This document shows positions 1 to 7,275 of a DNA stretch of 33,309 nucleotides, piece by piece (position 1 is the first letter of the stretch; the number at the start of each line of letters is the position of its first letter). A model generated the notes under the pieces. The model worked only from the letters and a program-made list of their open reading frames with translations. It was not told where the DNA came from and made no database searches. Source of the stretch: Nitrospirota bacterium (GTDB lineage: Bacteria; Nitrospirota; Leptospirillia; Leptospirillales; Leptospirillaceae); NCBI GenBank assembly GCA_021820445.1, contig JAKADN010000015.1, positions 1 through 33,309 of the forward strand, in the 5' to 3' direction. Position numbers and translations under genes: made by a program.

Positions 1-78
1 TTCTCCTGCCACGCCGACTTCAATGCGGCGATCAACATTGCTTCAAGGGCCGCGGTCAATCGGCCTATTGCGGTCTGA
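1..78 (+). CDS. tnpB: TnpB-family RNA-guided nuclease, C-terminal fragment cut by the window edge
   Basis: The first base opens a reading frame of 25 codons ending in TGA at 76-78. It contains C-H-A-D-x-N-A-A-I-N-I, the conserved end of IS200/IS605 and IS607 TnpB proteins. In that family the HAD aspartate (codon 16-18) is the third RuvC catalytic acid, and the Cys just before it usually belongs to the zinc-ribbon region. TnpB is the ancestor of Cas12 and cuts DNA guided by an RNA made from the element's own right end. The rest of the gene lies outside the window, so whether it is intact cannot be judged. The identification rests on this short but very typical motif and on the right-end hairpin that follows. 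Confidence 0.82.
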   Translation, partial: FSCHADFNAAINIASRAAVNRPIAV

Positions 79-127
79 ATTGAACACTTGAACCGCAAGC
101 TCCGCCCTTCAGGGCGGGGTAGTTGAC
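1..127 (+). mobile_element. Right end of an IS200/IS605-type insertion sequence
   Basis: After the tnpB stop comes a short spacer, then a perfect GC-rich hairpin at 102-117 (CCGCCC, loop TTCA, GGGCGG), followed by GGTAGTTGAC ending near 127. A hairpin just inside a TTGAC-like end is typical of the right ends of this family, which have no terminal inverted repeats and transpose as single strands by a TnpA tyrosine transposase. In this family the same region makes the 3' scaffold of the omega (re) RNA used by TnpB, and the guide is copied from flanking DNA just past the end, here starting near 128. The exact last base is inferred from family resemblance. Confidence 0.75.
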
Positions 128-453
128 ATGGCCTGCCTCCCTTTCCCTGGGGAGGAGCGTCTCCTGCGGACTATTTCGAGCCCGTCTCTCTCCTCCTTGA
201 GCCGGGCAAGCTCGGTTCGCTGGAGGTCGAGCAGTGTCAGATCCCCTTCATCAAGAGGCTCGTTCTGGAGACGTGCATACAGGAATTCCCCCAGGTCCCG
301 GTATCCGGCCTCGAGATTGCGGTCGAGGAGCCTGCGACGCATGCCCCTTCGCAAAAGGTCGTCCAGGTGAAAGACCCGGACAGCGATCCTCCCAAAGGAT
401 CGCCCCATGCGCCTGAGTCCGCGGGAGACCCCGCGGCCATAATTTCTTTCCAT
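109..453 (-). CDS. Unknown small basic protein; C-terminus formed by the IS end
   Basis: A 114-residue arginine-rich protein of unknown family, directly downstream of recG. An ATG at 483 inside the end of recG is possible, but the ATG at 453 has a strong GGGGAGGGG ribosome site just before it and is preferred. The middle is rich in Leu, Arg and Glu and probably helical. The last native-looking residue is near base 128. The final codons (about Ser-Thr-Thr-Pro-Pro) and the stop at 109-111 fall inside the insertion-sequence end, so the natural C-terminus was probably replaced when the element inserted. There is no signal peptide or membrane segment. Function unknown; the position suggests co-transcription with recG. 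The gene could also be a decaying remnant. Confidence 0.55.
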   Translation of the reverse strand: MERNYGRGVSRGLRRMGRSFGRIAVRVFHLDDLLRRGMRRRLLDRNLEAGYRDLGEFLYARLQNEPLDEGDLTLLDLQRTELARLKEERDGLEIVRRRRSSPGKGRQAMSTTPP

Positions 454-464
454 GAGCCCCTCCC

Positions 465-2624
465 CTATCTGATCGCGAGCCACTGATCCACGTTGCGGTA
501 CCTGAACCGCAGAAACTCCTCAATCCCGGAAAGCTCCCAGGCGGCCCCTTCCTTTCCGGCGGACTCCTCCACAAAGCGCGAGGCCATCGACCGGGCCAGG
601 ACGAGCCGCTCCATGTCCCGGACAAGATCGGCAAGAAGGAACATCGGCAAACCGGACTGGCGAACCCCCATGAACTCTCCCGGCCCCCGCATCCGGAGGT
701 CCTCTTCCGCCACACGGAAACCGTCCGAATGGGCCTCAAGGATCTCGAGCCGCCGTCGGCCCTCCGGACCCGTCGCAGCTCCCGGGACCAGAAAAAAAGT
801 TCCCGGCAGTCCTCCGCGCCCGATTCGCCCCCGGAGCTGATGGAGCTGGGCCAGACCGAAACGTTCTGCATTCTCCACAACCATGATCGTGGCGTTGGGA
901 ACATCGACCCCCACCTCGATGACCGTGGTCGCCACAAGAATGTCCAGATCCCCACGGCGAAACCGCTCCATGACGGATTCCTTTTCCGTCGCGTCCATCC
1001 GTCCCGTCAGAAGCCCGATCCGATAGTCCGGAAAAAGGGCCGAGAGGAAACGGTGGGCATCCACGGCATTCTTGGCCTCGACCGTCTCCGACTCCTCGAT
1101 GAGGGGATAGACGACGAAGATCTGTTCCTTCCTCCGAAGAGCCGGGAGAATTTTCTTCTTCCAGAATGCCTCCCCCGAATCGTTCACGACAAAGGTCGCC
1201 ACCGGCTGTCGGCCCGGCGGGAGCTCGTCGATGACCGATATCTCCAGATCTCCGTAATAGGACAGCGCCAGAGAACGGGGAATGGGGGTGGCCGTCATGA
1301 CCAGCACATCAGGATTCTGGCCCTTCGTCGCCAGAGCCCGTCTCTGGGCCACCCCGAATTTGTGCTGCTCGTCGATGACGACCATCCCCAGGTCATGGAA
1401 GGGAACCCCTTCCTCGAGAAGGGCATGGGTCCCGACGACCAGCTGCTGCTCCCCGGTTGCCAGTGCGGACAGCAGGCGCCGGCGATCCATCCCGCGGACG
1501 GCCTGTGAGAGAAGGAGCGGCTGGACGGCCTTCCCCTCCTCCGGACGGACCGCCAGGAAAACCTGCGCCAGGGTTCGGGCATGCTGCTGGGCCAGAATTT
1601 CGGTCGGAGCGAGAAAGGCCGCCTGGCGCCCCTGCCGGATTGCCTGAAGGATGGCAAAGGCTGCGACGAGCGTCTTGCCCGACCCGACATCTCCAAGAAG
1701 GAACCGGTTCATGGGGTGGCTCGAAGAAAGATCCTCCAGGATCTCCCCACAGGCACGCTTCTGGGCCTCCGTCAGGGAAAACGGCAGTCCCCGCTCGAAG
1801 TGGCCGAGGGAGGGGTCCCCTCCAGGCGGGAGGGTCCAGGCACGTCCCATGGACAAAATACTCCGCCTCCGGACCGTCATGAGGTACTCCAGAAGGAAGA
1901 ACTCCTCGAATATCAGACGGGAGCGGGGCGGGTAGGAGGGGAGCATCAGCTCTTCAAGCGGGCGGTCCGTATCCTTCGGGAAATGCATCTCGACGATCGC
2001 CGGAAACCAGTCCATCAAATCGGCCTCCCGACGGATCTCCCGCGGCAGAGGATCGAAGGTCTCTCCCCACAGGGAGCGCAGTATGTCTCCGACCAGCTTC
2101 CGGAAAACGGCCGACGAGAGGCCCTCTTCTTCCCGATAGACGGGAACGATCCGGCCGACATGATAGGACTTCCGGAAACCCTCCTCTGGATCGATGCGCT
2201 CCGTCACGGGAGAGCGGAGCACGAGGGAGCGAGAAAAGGTGGAATACTCCACCTTCCCGAAAAAAAAAGCCTGGGTTCCCTCGGACAGCTGTTTCAGGAG
2301 GTATTCCTGGCCGAACCAGACCACCGGGATCTCTCCCGTGCGATCGAAGATCTCCGCCTCGATGACCGGCGCCTTGAGCTTCGGCACAACCTTTTTCCGG
2401 ATGGAGCGGACCGTGGCGAGGAGACCTGTTTCGGTGCCTTCGCGAAGATCCGAGATCGTCACCCGAACGCGTCTGTCCTCATACCGGAAGGGAAAGGAAT
2501 ACAGGAGGTCCAGAATGTTCAGGATTCCCCGCCGCTCCAGTCTCGTCCGGCGGCGCGGTCCGATAGAGGGGCACTGGTCGAGCCCCGCGGTCAGCTTGAG
2601 GGACTTGGTCGTGATTCCGGACAA
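465..2624 (-). CDS. recG: ATP-dependent DNA helicase RecG
   Basis: RecG is a monomeric branch-migration helicase that regresses stalled replication forks and processes Holliday junctions and R-loops. The 719-residue product is near the usual family length. The N-terminal third carries the wedge/OB region. Walker A GDVGSGKT is at about 311-318, the DEQH box at 418-421 and motif III TATPIPR at about 444-450. The C-terminal helicase half holds a conserved LRGRIGRGG segment. The start used here is TTG at 2624 with only a weak purine-rich site ahead of it; no nearby ATG is in frame, so the exact start is uncertain. The next gene starts just inside or just past its end, suggesting one transcript. 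Confidence 0.96.
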   Translation of the reverse strand: MSGITTKSLKLTAGLDQCPSIGPRRRTRLERRGILNILDLLYSFPFRYEDRRVRVTISDLREGTETGLLATVRSIRKKVVPKLKAPVIEAEIFDRTGEIPVVWFGQEYLLKQLSEGTQAFFFGKVEYSTFSRSLVLRSPVTERIDPEEGFRKSYHVGRIVPVYREEEGLSSAVFRKLVGDILRSLWGETFDPLPREIRREADLMDWFPAIVEMHFPKDTDRPLEELMLPSYPPRSRLIFEEFFLLEYLMTVRRRSILSMGRAWTLPPGGDPSLGHFERGLPFSLTEAQKRACGEILEDLSSSHPMNRFLLGDVGSGKTLVAAFAILQAIRQGRQAAFLAPTEILAQQHARTLAQVFLAVRPEEGKAVQPLLLSQAVRGMDRRRLLSALATGEQQLVVGTHALLEEGVPFHDLGMVVIDEQHKFGVAQRRALATKGQNPDVLVMTATPIPRSLALSYYGDLEISVIDELPPGRQPVATFVVNDSGEAFWKKKILPALRRKEQIFVVYPLIEESETVEAKNAVDAHRFLSALFPDYRIGLLTGRMDATEKESVMERFRRGDLDILVATTVIEVGVDVPNATIMVVENAERFGLAQLHQLRGRIGRGGLPGTFFLVPGAATGPEGRRRLEILEAHSDGFRVAEEDLRMRGPGEFMGVRQSGLPMFLLADLVRDMERLVLARSMASRFVEESAGKEGAAWELSGIEEFLRFRYRNVDQWLAIR

Positions 2625-2718
2625 GGAATTTCCCGGTTGGAGTTGGTCATCTTCGGCCTTGGCCGATTTCCGGCCATTATAGCAGGAGCGCCGCCCCTTG
2701 TCCGGGACCCGGACCGGG

Positions 2719-2748
2719 TTGATTTGCAGGATTGGATTCGGTTAGAAT
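2719..2748 (+). promoter_or_regulatory. Likely sigma-70-type promoter for rpmB
   Basis: TTGATT at 2719-2724 and TAGAAT at 2743-2748 are separated by 18 bp, a good match to the -35/-10 consensus. They sit about 40 bp ahead of the L28 start in the recG-rpmB divergent gap. Called from sequence alone. Confidence 0.5.
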
Positions 2749-2789
2749 GCACGAATGTTTCATTCCAATGACTTTTAATGGGGGCGACA

Positions 2790-2981
2790 ATGGCAGCATC
2801 GTGTTTCGTATGTGGCAAAACGAAGGTGGTCGGCAACCAGATCAGCCACTCTCATCGCGTATCCAAAAGGTTTTTCAAGCCCAATCTGCAGACGGTCCGG
2901 GCCATCGTCGAAGGGCAGCCCCGACGCGTCCGAGTGTGCACCCGTTGCATCCGGAGCGGCAAGGTCCAGAAGGCGATCTAG
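2790..2981 (+). CDS. rpmB: 50S ribosomal protein L28
   Basis: A 63-residue basic protein matching L28. It begins M-A-A-S-C-F-V-C-G-K, has the SHSHR...KRFFKPNLQ core and ends with RVRVCTRCIRSGKV. The two Cys pairs (CxxC near the start and near the end) identify the zinc-binding C+ form of L28. It binds 23S rRNA in the large subunit. The start at 2790 gives the usual family N-terminus; an in-frame ATG twelve bases upstream (2778) would add four residues. It stands alone, divergent from recG, with its own promoter and a strong stem-loop behind it. Confidence 0.95.
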   Translation: MAASCFVCGKTKVVGNQISHSHRVSKRFFKPNLQTVRAIVEGQPRRVRVCTRCIRSGKVQKAI

Positions 2982-2991
2982 CGTCACCTCT

Positions 2992-3024
2992 CCCTTTCGG
3001 CCTCTCGAAAGAGGACCGAAAGGG
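2992..3024. terminator. Strong stem-loop between convergent rpmB and ridA
   Basis: A 14-bp stem (CCCTTTCGGCCTCT paired with AGAGG-A-CCGAAAGGG, one bulged A) with a CGAA tetraloop lies 10 bases after the rpmB stop and 9 bases before the ridA stop. No clear T-run follows on either strand, so it may end transcripts in both directions or only protect 3' ends. Confidence 0.65.
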
Positions 3025-3033
3025 GAATCTCCC

Positions 3034-3444
3034 CTACCCCGTTCCCCCCTTCCAGGCAATGACATCCACCTCGAGTCCGACCCCTTTCGGAAGCGCGGCC
3101 ACTCCGACGGTCGTCCGGGCCGGATAAGGTTCCCTGAAAAAGGAGGCGCACGCCTCGTTCACCGTCTGGAAGGCCGAAAGATCGGTCAGATAGAGGGTCA
3201 GCTTCACGACATCGGACGACCGATACCCGGCCTCAGCCAGCATCTTTCCCAACCGGTCGAAGATCACCCGGGCTTCGGCCTCCACACCCCCGGGAACAAC
3301 CCGGCCTTCGCCATCAAGGGCGATCTGACCCGACAGGAAAAGCCATCCTCCAGCCTCGATTCCCGGACTGTAGGGGCCAACGGGAGGGGGCGCTCCCGGA
3401 GGTGCGGCCACGACCCTGCGACTTCCCTCTCTGCTAAAAGACAT
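3034..3444 (-). CDS. ridA: RidA/YjgF-family enamine/imine deaminase
   Basis: RidA proteins hydrolyse reactive 2-aminoacrylate and related imines made by PLP enzymes, protecting transaminases. The 136-residue product has the family features: GPYSPGI near 23-29, SGQI at 38-41, a conserved Arg at about 110 in the segment YPARTTVGVAALPKG, and the C-terminal LEVDVIA strand with the conserved Glu. The Arg that binds the carboxylate of the substrate is present, so deaminase activity is plausible. The first 18 residues look like an extension compared with typical members. The start overlaps the end of the upstream membrane-protein gene by about ten bases, so the two are likely co-transcribed. Confidence 0.88.
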   Translation of the reverse strand: MSFSREGSRRVVAAPPGAPPPVGPYSPGIEAGGWLFLSGQIALDGEGRVVPGGVEAEARVIFDRLGKMLAEAGYRSSDVVKLTLYLTDLSAFQTVNEACASFFREPYPARTTVGVAALPKGVGLEVDVIAWKGGTG

Positions 3445-3619
3445 GGAGGGTCAACCCCAGACTCGCCCCGATCACGGCATAGTAGACCGTTGCCACCTTC
3501 GGGCTTCTGTTGATCCGACAGGCGACGGCGCCGCATCCGTCCCGCGTCAAAAAGGAGCTCAGGAGATATCCGAAGGCTGCGCCTCCCGCTCCGCCCCAGA
3601 CCATTGCCGTATAATCCAT
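3434..3619 (-). CDS. Small two-span membrane protein, DUF6132-like
   Basis: A 61-residue protein with a Gly/Ala-rich first membrane span (GGAGGAAFGYLLSSF), a short loop holding two cysteines and an N-R-S-P turn, and a second span (YYAVIGASLGLTL). The two-helix plan with a Cys-containing loop followed by a conserved Asn/Pro resembles the DUF6132 family, whose function is unknown; this link is from memory of the pattern. ATG at 3619 is chosen because GGGGAGACA precedes it; an upstream in-frame ATG (3640) has no such site. It overlaps the start of ridA. The loop cysteines could bind metal or form a disulfide. Confidence 0.65.
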   Translation of the reverse strand: MDYTAMVWGGAGGAAFGYLLSSFLTRDGCGAVACRINRSPKVATVYYAVIGASLGLTLHVF

Positions 3620-3677
3620 TGTCTCCCCTTCCTTTTCCACCGGATTGTCCTCCGTGGATCACCGGCCCCGAACACAC

Positions 3678-3683
3678 TATAAT
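3678..3683 (+). promoter_or_regulatory. Perfect -10 box ahead of the glutaredoxin-like gene
   Basis: TATAAT at 3678-3683 lies 44 bp before the ATG at 3728 in the divergent gap. The region where a -35 should be (about 3655-3660, TGGATC) is a poor match. Confidence 0.4.
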
Positions 3684-3727
3684 GAGAGATGTTTCATATC
3701 GATTATTTTAACACCAGGGAGTCGACA

Positions 3728-3979
3728 ATGGCCAAAGTCAAACTGATCTATGCGAGCTGGTGCCCCTCCTGCCCGGCCGCCAAAAGTTTCTGGAACCGTC
3801 TTCGACAGGAGATCCCGTTCAATTACGAGGAGATCGACATCGACACCCCCCGGGGCAAGGAATTGGCGGAGCGGTACAACATCAAGTCCGTCCCGACCTC
3901 CCTCGTCAACGACCGTCCCTATTTCGTCGGTGTCCCCGAAAAACAGCGGGCCATCACCCTCCTCAGATCGTCCCATTAG
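3728..3979 (+). CDS. Mini-glutaredoxin/thioredoxin-like protein
   Basis: An 83-residue thioredoxin-fold protein. It has an active-site W-C-P-S-C motif at about 11-15 and the cis-proline loop S-V-P-T near 54-57, the two signatures of this fold. Its length fits the NrdH/glutaredoxin-like group of small dithiol reductases. There is no signal peptide, so it should be cytoplasmic. The ATG at 3728 has AGGGAG ahead of it and starts the first beta strand; the upstream in-frame ATG at 3689 gives an unlikely N-terminus. The substrate is not apparent: the CPSC centre differs from the CPYC of classical glutaredoxins. It is transcribed alone, facing the cytochrome b gene. Confidence 0.85.
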   Translation: MAKVKLIYASWCPSCPAAKSFWNRLRQEIPFNYEEIDIDTPRGKELAERYNIKSVPTSLVNDRPYFVGVPEKQRAITLLRSSH

Positions 3980-4000
3980 AAGAAATCGGAGCGACCCAGC

Positions 4001-4020
4001 GGGGGCCGGAAATGGCCCCC
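4001..4020. terminator. GC-rich stem-loop between convergent genes
   Basis: GGGGGCC and GGCCCCC form a 7-bp stem with a 6-nt loop in the 51-bp gap between the convergent glutaredoxin-like and cytochrome b/c genes. It probably terminates one or both; no long T-run is present. Confidence 0.6.
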
Positions 4021-4030
4021 TCCCCCAACA

Positions 4031-5401
4031 TTACGGCTGAGCCTTCGTCGGATCGGGCCATCCCATCCGTCCCAGCGACGAAATATACATGGCCAGATCG
4101 TTTTGCTGCTGTTTGGTCAGGTAGGTGAAGTCCGGCATGATGGAGTCCGGAAAGTGCGCCTTCGAATTCACGAACTGGACTGTCAGCCAGTGTACGGAAT
4201 GTCCCACGAGCCCCTCTTCAGAAAGATCCGGCCCGATTTTCCCTCCCTTGTCAAAAACGGTATGACATCCGAGACAGCCGGACTGGTTGAAGACGACCTG
4301 TCCCCGCACCATGGCAGCCCTGTCCACGTCGACAAGCTTCTTGTACCCGTTTTCTGCCATCAGGGACAGGACCAGCATTGACACCAGAACCGTCAGGGTC
4401 GACAGAACGGAGAAAGGCCGCCTGAAGGGCGAACGGACCGGCTTCTTGTCGAGGAAGGGGAGAAAAACGAGGACCACGGCGATCAGAACCGGCAGGCCCA
4501 CGACCCCTACAATCTCGGGACGGATCATTTTGAGCAGCTGGAATATCCAGTCGAAGTACCAGGCCGGAGTCGGATTGTAAGCCGCGTTCGAGGGGTTTGC
4601 CACCGATTCGAGTCCGGGAGGACGCAGGACGGCGAGGAGCAGGATCAGAATGAACACGCCCATCATCCCGAGGGAGTCCATCAGGACCTGGCGGGGATAG
4701 AAGGTGTCCTTCGTCGCCTCGTTCTGTTCCGCTGTTCCCGAAAAAGGCCCGGCCGGTCCCACCCGCCGAAAGATCACCATGTGGAGCATCACGAAAACGA
4801 TGAAGAGCGTCGGCAGGATCATGGTGTGAATCGTGAAGAAATGGGAAAGCGTCAGGGCCCCGAGCCCCACTCCGCCTCGAATGGCATCCTTGATGGCCTC
4901 CCCGACGAGAGGAACGAGACCAATCATGTTGGTTCCGACGATTGTCCCCCAATAAGCCCGCTCGTCCCAGGGAAGCAGGTATCCCGAGAAGGCCGCCGTC
5001 ATCGTGAGGGCAAGGAGGACCGTTCCGACCAGCCACATGATCTCCCGGGGCCTCTTGTAGGCTCCCCAGAGAAACACCTGTAGAAGATGGATCCCAACCG
5101 CGATGACCATGATCGAGGAGCCCCAGTAATGGATGCCCCGGATCAGACGGCCAACCGGAACTCCCTGGTAAGTCAGGTGGTCGATGTAGTTGATGCTGTC
5201 CCAGGCATGGTCGGGGGTTCCCCCGTAATAGAAGGCCAGCATCATGCCGGTGATGAACTGCTGAATCAGAACGAACAGGACCATGGATCCCGGAATGTAG
5301 GCCCACCGGGATCCGCCCGGCATCGGCTCGTTCAGGAGAAAGCTCATGAGGGCGCGTATCCGGACCCGCTCATCAAGGTATTCGATAATTTTCTGACCCA
5401 T
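4031..5401 (-). CDS. Cytochrome b fused to a C-terminal cytochrome c domain (bc complex)
   Basis: Membrane core of a quinol:cytochrome c oxidoreductase in one 456-residue chain. The b part has haem ligands His91/His105 (14 apart) and His192/His207 (15 apart), the spacing of the b6f type, and SGYLLPWDERAYWG of the Qo region. A subunit-IV-like part follows with N-P-T-P-A-W-Y at 276-282. After the last span comes a class I cytochrome c domain with C376-L-G-C-H380 and a likely axial Met422. No cysteine occurs before 376, so the covalent haem ci of b6f is not supported. The PEWY Glu is Ala here. ATG 5401 is chosen for its AGGAG site, 16 bp after the Rieske stop; the in-frame ATG at 5494 lies within the Rieske gene. 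Confidence 0.92.
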   Translation of the reverse strand: MGQKIIEYLDERVRIRALMSFLLNEPMPGGSRWAYIPGSMVLFVLIQQFITGMMLAFYYGGTPDHAWDSINYIDHLTYQGVPVGRLIRGIHYWGSSIMVIAVGIHLLQVFLWGAYKRPREIMWLVGTVLLALTMTAAFSGYLLPWDERAYWGTIVGTNMIGLVPLVGEAIKDAIRGGVGLGALTLSHFFTIHTMILPTLFIVFVMLHMVIFRRVGPAGPFSGTAEQNEATKDTFYPRQVLMDSLGMMGVFILILLLAVLRPPGLESVANPSNAAYNPTPAWYFDWIFQLLKMIRPEIVGVVGLPVLIAVVLVFLPFLDKKPVRSPFRRPFSVLSTLTVLVSMLVLSLMAENGYKKLVDVDRAAMVRGQVVFNQSGCLGCHTVFDKGGKIGPDLSEEGLVGHSVHWLTVQFVNSKAHFPDSIMPDFTYLTKQQQNDLAMYISSLGRMGWPDPTKAQP

Positions 5402-5417
5402 TAAAGCGCTCCTTCCC

Positions 5418-6350
5418 TCAGGCCAGGCGAACCTTGGCCGCGATTCCAATGGCAAACTGCTCGTAGATGACCGATATGGATCCGTCGGGGGCAATGCGGA
5501 CCGGAAGCTGGTCCATCGGCCGGGGGGCCGGCCCTCCGATCCGATTCCCGTTCAACTGGTAGATGGAATGGTGGCAGGGACAGATGAAGAGCTTTTGCCC
5601 CTTGTGCCACTGGGGCTCGCATCCGAGATGGGGACAGATCGGGGAAAGAACCGTGAGCCGTGGATCGGAATCATTTTTTTCGAGAGGAGAATCGAGGTTC
5701 TTCTTCTGATCCTCCGATTCGGACCAGGGGTCGGCAGCCCCGGAATGGCGGATGAGCCAGACGGAGCGGTCCTCGGGAACCCGCATCCATCCGCTGACCG
5801 AGACGGCCCGGAAGGATTTCTGGACAGGCTCATCCATCGGAAGATCCTGTAGCTTGACGCCGAGATCCCGCCAGTTGTCGGTGACGGGTGTGCTGGCAGC
5901 CGCCATGATGTATCCCCCGATCGGAACGACGAGACTGACCCCGATTGCCGTGGCCAGGAGGGCGACCGACTTGGCCATGAAGGCTCGCCTCGACAGGCAC
6001 GCCTCCTCTCCCATTTCCCGGATATCGAGAGGCTTGATCGTCACGAGAGCCCCCAGCTCGATATGATGGCCCGGGGGGAAAAACCAGGGGGGCACTTCTT
6101 CGTACTGCGTCGGATCGAAGACCGGAGACTGGTGGATGTCCTGCTCGGGCAGCGTGGTGCGGATCTCCGTTCCGCTCACGGAGGTCACCTTTTCGAGAGG
6201 GATCATGTGGAGGGATTCGAGGGATCGGACAACCAGCCCTGTCACATGATGAAGAGACTCGGAAAAAAGAACTTTTTCGAGACGCCCGAGAGTCTCCCCC
6301 CGGAGCCCGAGAACAGGAATGCCGACCCTGTATGTCACATCTTTGCCCAT
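5418..6350 (-). CDS. Rieske iron-sulfur protein with N-terminal PRC-barrel-like domain
   Basis: Rieske subunit of the bc complex, 310 residues. The C-terminal half has both cluster motifs, C239-P-H241-L-G-C244 and C257-P-C259-H260-H-S: Cys/His pairs bind the 2Fe-2S cluster and C244/C259 should form the disulfide. A Tat-like S-R-R-A-F-M-A-K (120-127) precedes one membrane span (about 129-150), so the cluster domain should be outside. The first 80 residues (YRVGIPVLGLRGETLGRLEK, VTGLVV, MIPLEKV) look like a PRC-barrel, which would stay cytoplasmic. PRC-barrels occur in photosynthetic reaction-centre H subunits and RimM. A PRC-Rieske fusion is unusual. ATG 6350 has GGGAG upstream. It is followed at 16 bp by cytochrome b/c. 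Confidence 0.88.
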   Translation of the reverse strand: MGKDVTYRVGIPVLGLRGETLGRLEKVLFSESLHHVTGLVVRSLESLHMIPLEKVTSVSGTEIRTTLPEQDIHQSPVFDPTQYEEVPPWFFPPGHHIELGALVTIKPLDIREMGEEACLSRRAFMAKSVALLATAIGVSLVVPIGGYIMAAASTPVTDNWRDLGVKLQDLPMDEPVQKSFRAVSVSGWMRVPEDRSVWLIRHSGAADPWSESEDQKKNLDSPLEKNDSDPRLTVLSPICPHLGCEPQWHKGQKLFICPCHHSIYQLNGNRIGGPAPRPMDQLPVRIAPDGSISVIYEQFAIGIAAKVRLA

Positions 6351-6453
6351 AAGAATCTCCCGTCTAGCGCGATCATCGCATTTCGAGGGCCCCCCTCTCA
6401 GCCTCGGGGCCAAAATCCGGAGGTCCCCTCGAGTCCCCTTCCCGACGGAGGTC

Positions 6454-7275
6454 TCAAAACATTCCCATCTGGCGGTAGCCCAGGTCCACGAACAGCACCT
6501 CTCCCGTTACAGCCCGCATCAGGGGAGACAAAAGGGCCGCGGTGGCGTCGCCCACCTCCTCCGATGTCAGCTCCTGCCCCTTCAGGGGGGCCCTGTCAGA
6601 CACCGCCTTCTGCATGTCGACAAATCCCTTGATGGCCCGGCCGGAAGCCGTCTTGATCGGACCCGCACTGACGGCGTTGACCCTGATTCCCGAGGCCCCG
6701 AGGTCGTAGGCCAGATAGCGGACCGAGGCTTCGAGCGCCGCCTTGGCGGCCCCCATGACGTTGTAGTGGGGAACGATCCGTTCCGACCCCAGATAGGTCA
6801 TGGCGACCACCGAGGAACCGGACCGCATGAGCGGCGCAAAGGCCCGGCAGAGAACCACCAGGGAGAAGGCGCTGATCTCCTGTGCAAGGAGGAACCCCTC
6901 ACGACTCGTCCCTAAAAAGGCCCCGTCCAGCTCCTCTCTTTTCGCGAAGGCGATGCTGTGGACAAGTCCATCCAGTGTGACTCCTTCGGACCTGAGCCTT
7001 TCGGCCACCGCGGCCACCTCGTCGTCGTTTCGCACGTCGAGTGGCAGAAGCAGACTCCCGCGGTGGTCCTCCGGAAGTTCTTCCAGCAGCTTGCCGATGG
7101 TGGTTTTCTGGGAGTCCCCCAGATAGGTAAGGGTCACCCGGCCCCCGTTCCGGACGACCGACTGGACGACAGCCCAGGCGATCGACCAGCGGTTGGCGAC
7201 TCCCGTGACAAGGACATGGCGACCGGAAAGGAGGGAGGGGGAGGATAAGAGAACTCCGGAAGAGGAGGATGTCAT
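6454..7275 (-). CDS. fabI: Enoyl-[acyl-carrier-protein] reductase (NADH), FabI type
   Basis: FabI reduces trans-2-enoyl-ACP in the last step of each fatty-acid elongation round. The 273-residue product is a short-chain dehydrogenase with the FabI nucleotide loop TGVANRWSIAW (24-34), the Tyr161...Tyr171-x6-Lys178 catalytic set with the 10-residue FabI spacing, and the segment VNAVSAGPIKT(A) near 199-210. The length is normal; the first dozen Ser/Leu-rich residues are a small extension. The ATG at 7275 overlaps the TGA of the upstream propeller gene as ATGA, with GGAAG before it, so translation is probably coupled. The acpS gene of the same pathway lies further up the same gene series. Confidence 0.95.
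   Translation of the reverse strand: MTSSSSGVLLSSPSLLSGRHVLVTGVANRWSIAWAVVQSVVRNGGRVTLTYLGDSQKTTIGKLLEELPEDHRGSLLLPLDVRNDDEVAAVAERLRSEGVTLDGLVHSIAFAKREELDGAFLGTSREGFLLAQEISAFSLVVLCRAFAPLMRSGSSVVAMTYLGSERIVPHYNVMGAAKAALEASVRYLAYDLGASGIRVNAVSAGPIKTASGRAIKGFVDMQKAVSDRAPLKGQELTSEEVGDATAALLSPLMRAVTGEVLFVDLGYRQMGMF

Noticed and set aside
1581-2771. A 396-codon plus-strand frame opposite recG
   Set aside because: Antisense shadow; the recG helicase motifs fix the coding strand.
6351-6453. GC-rich inverted pieces between fabI and the Rieske gene considered as a terminator
   Set aside because: Pairing is imperfect with several competing folds and no T-run; only noted as the largest break in the series.
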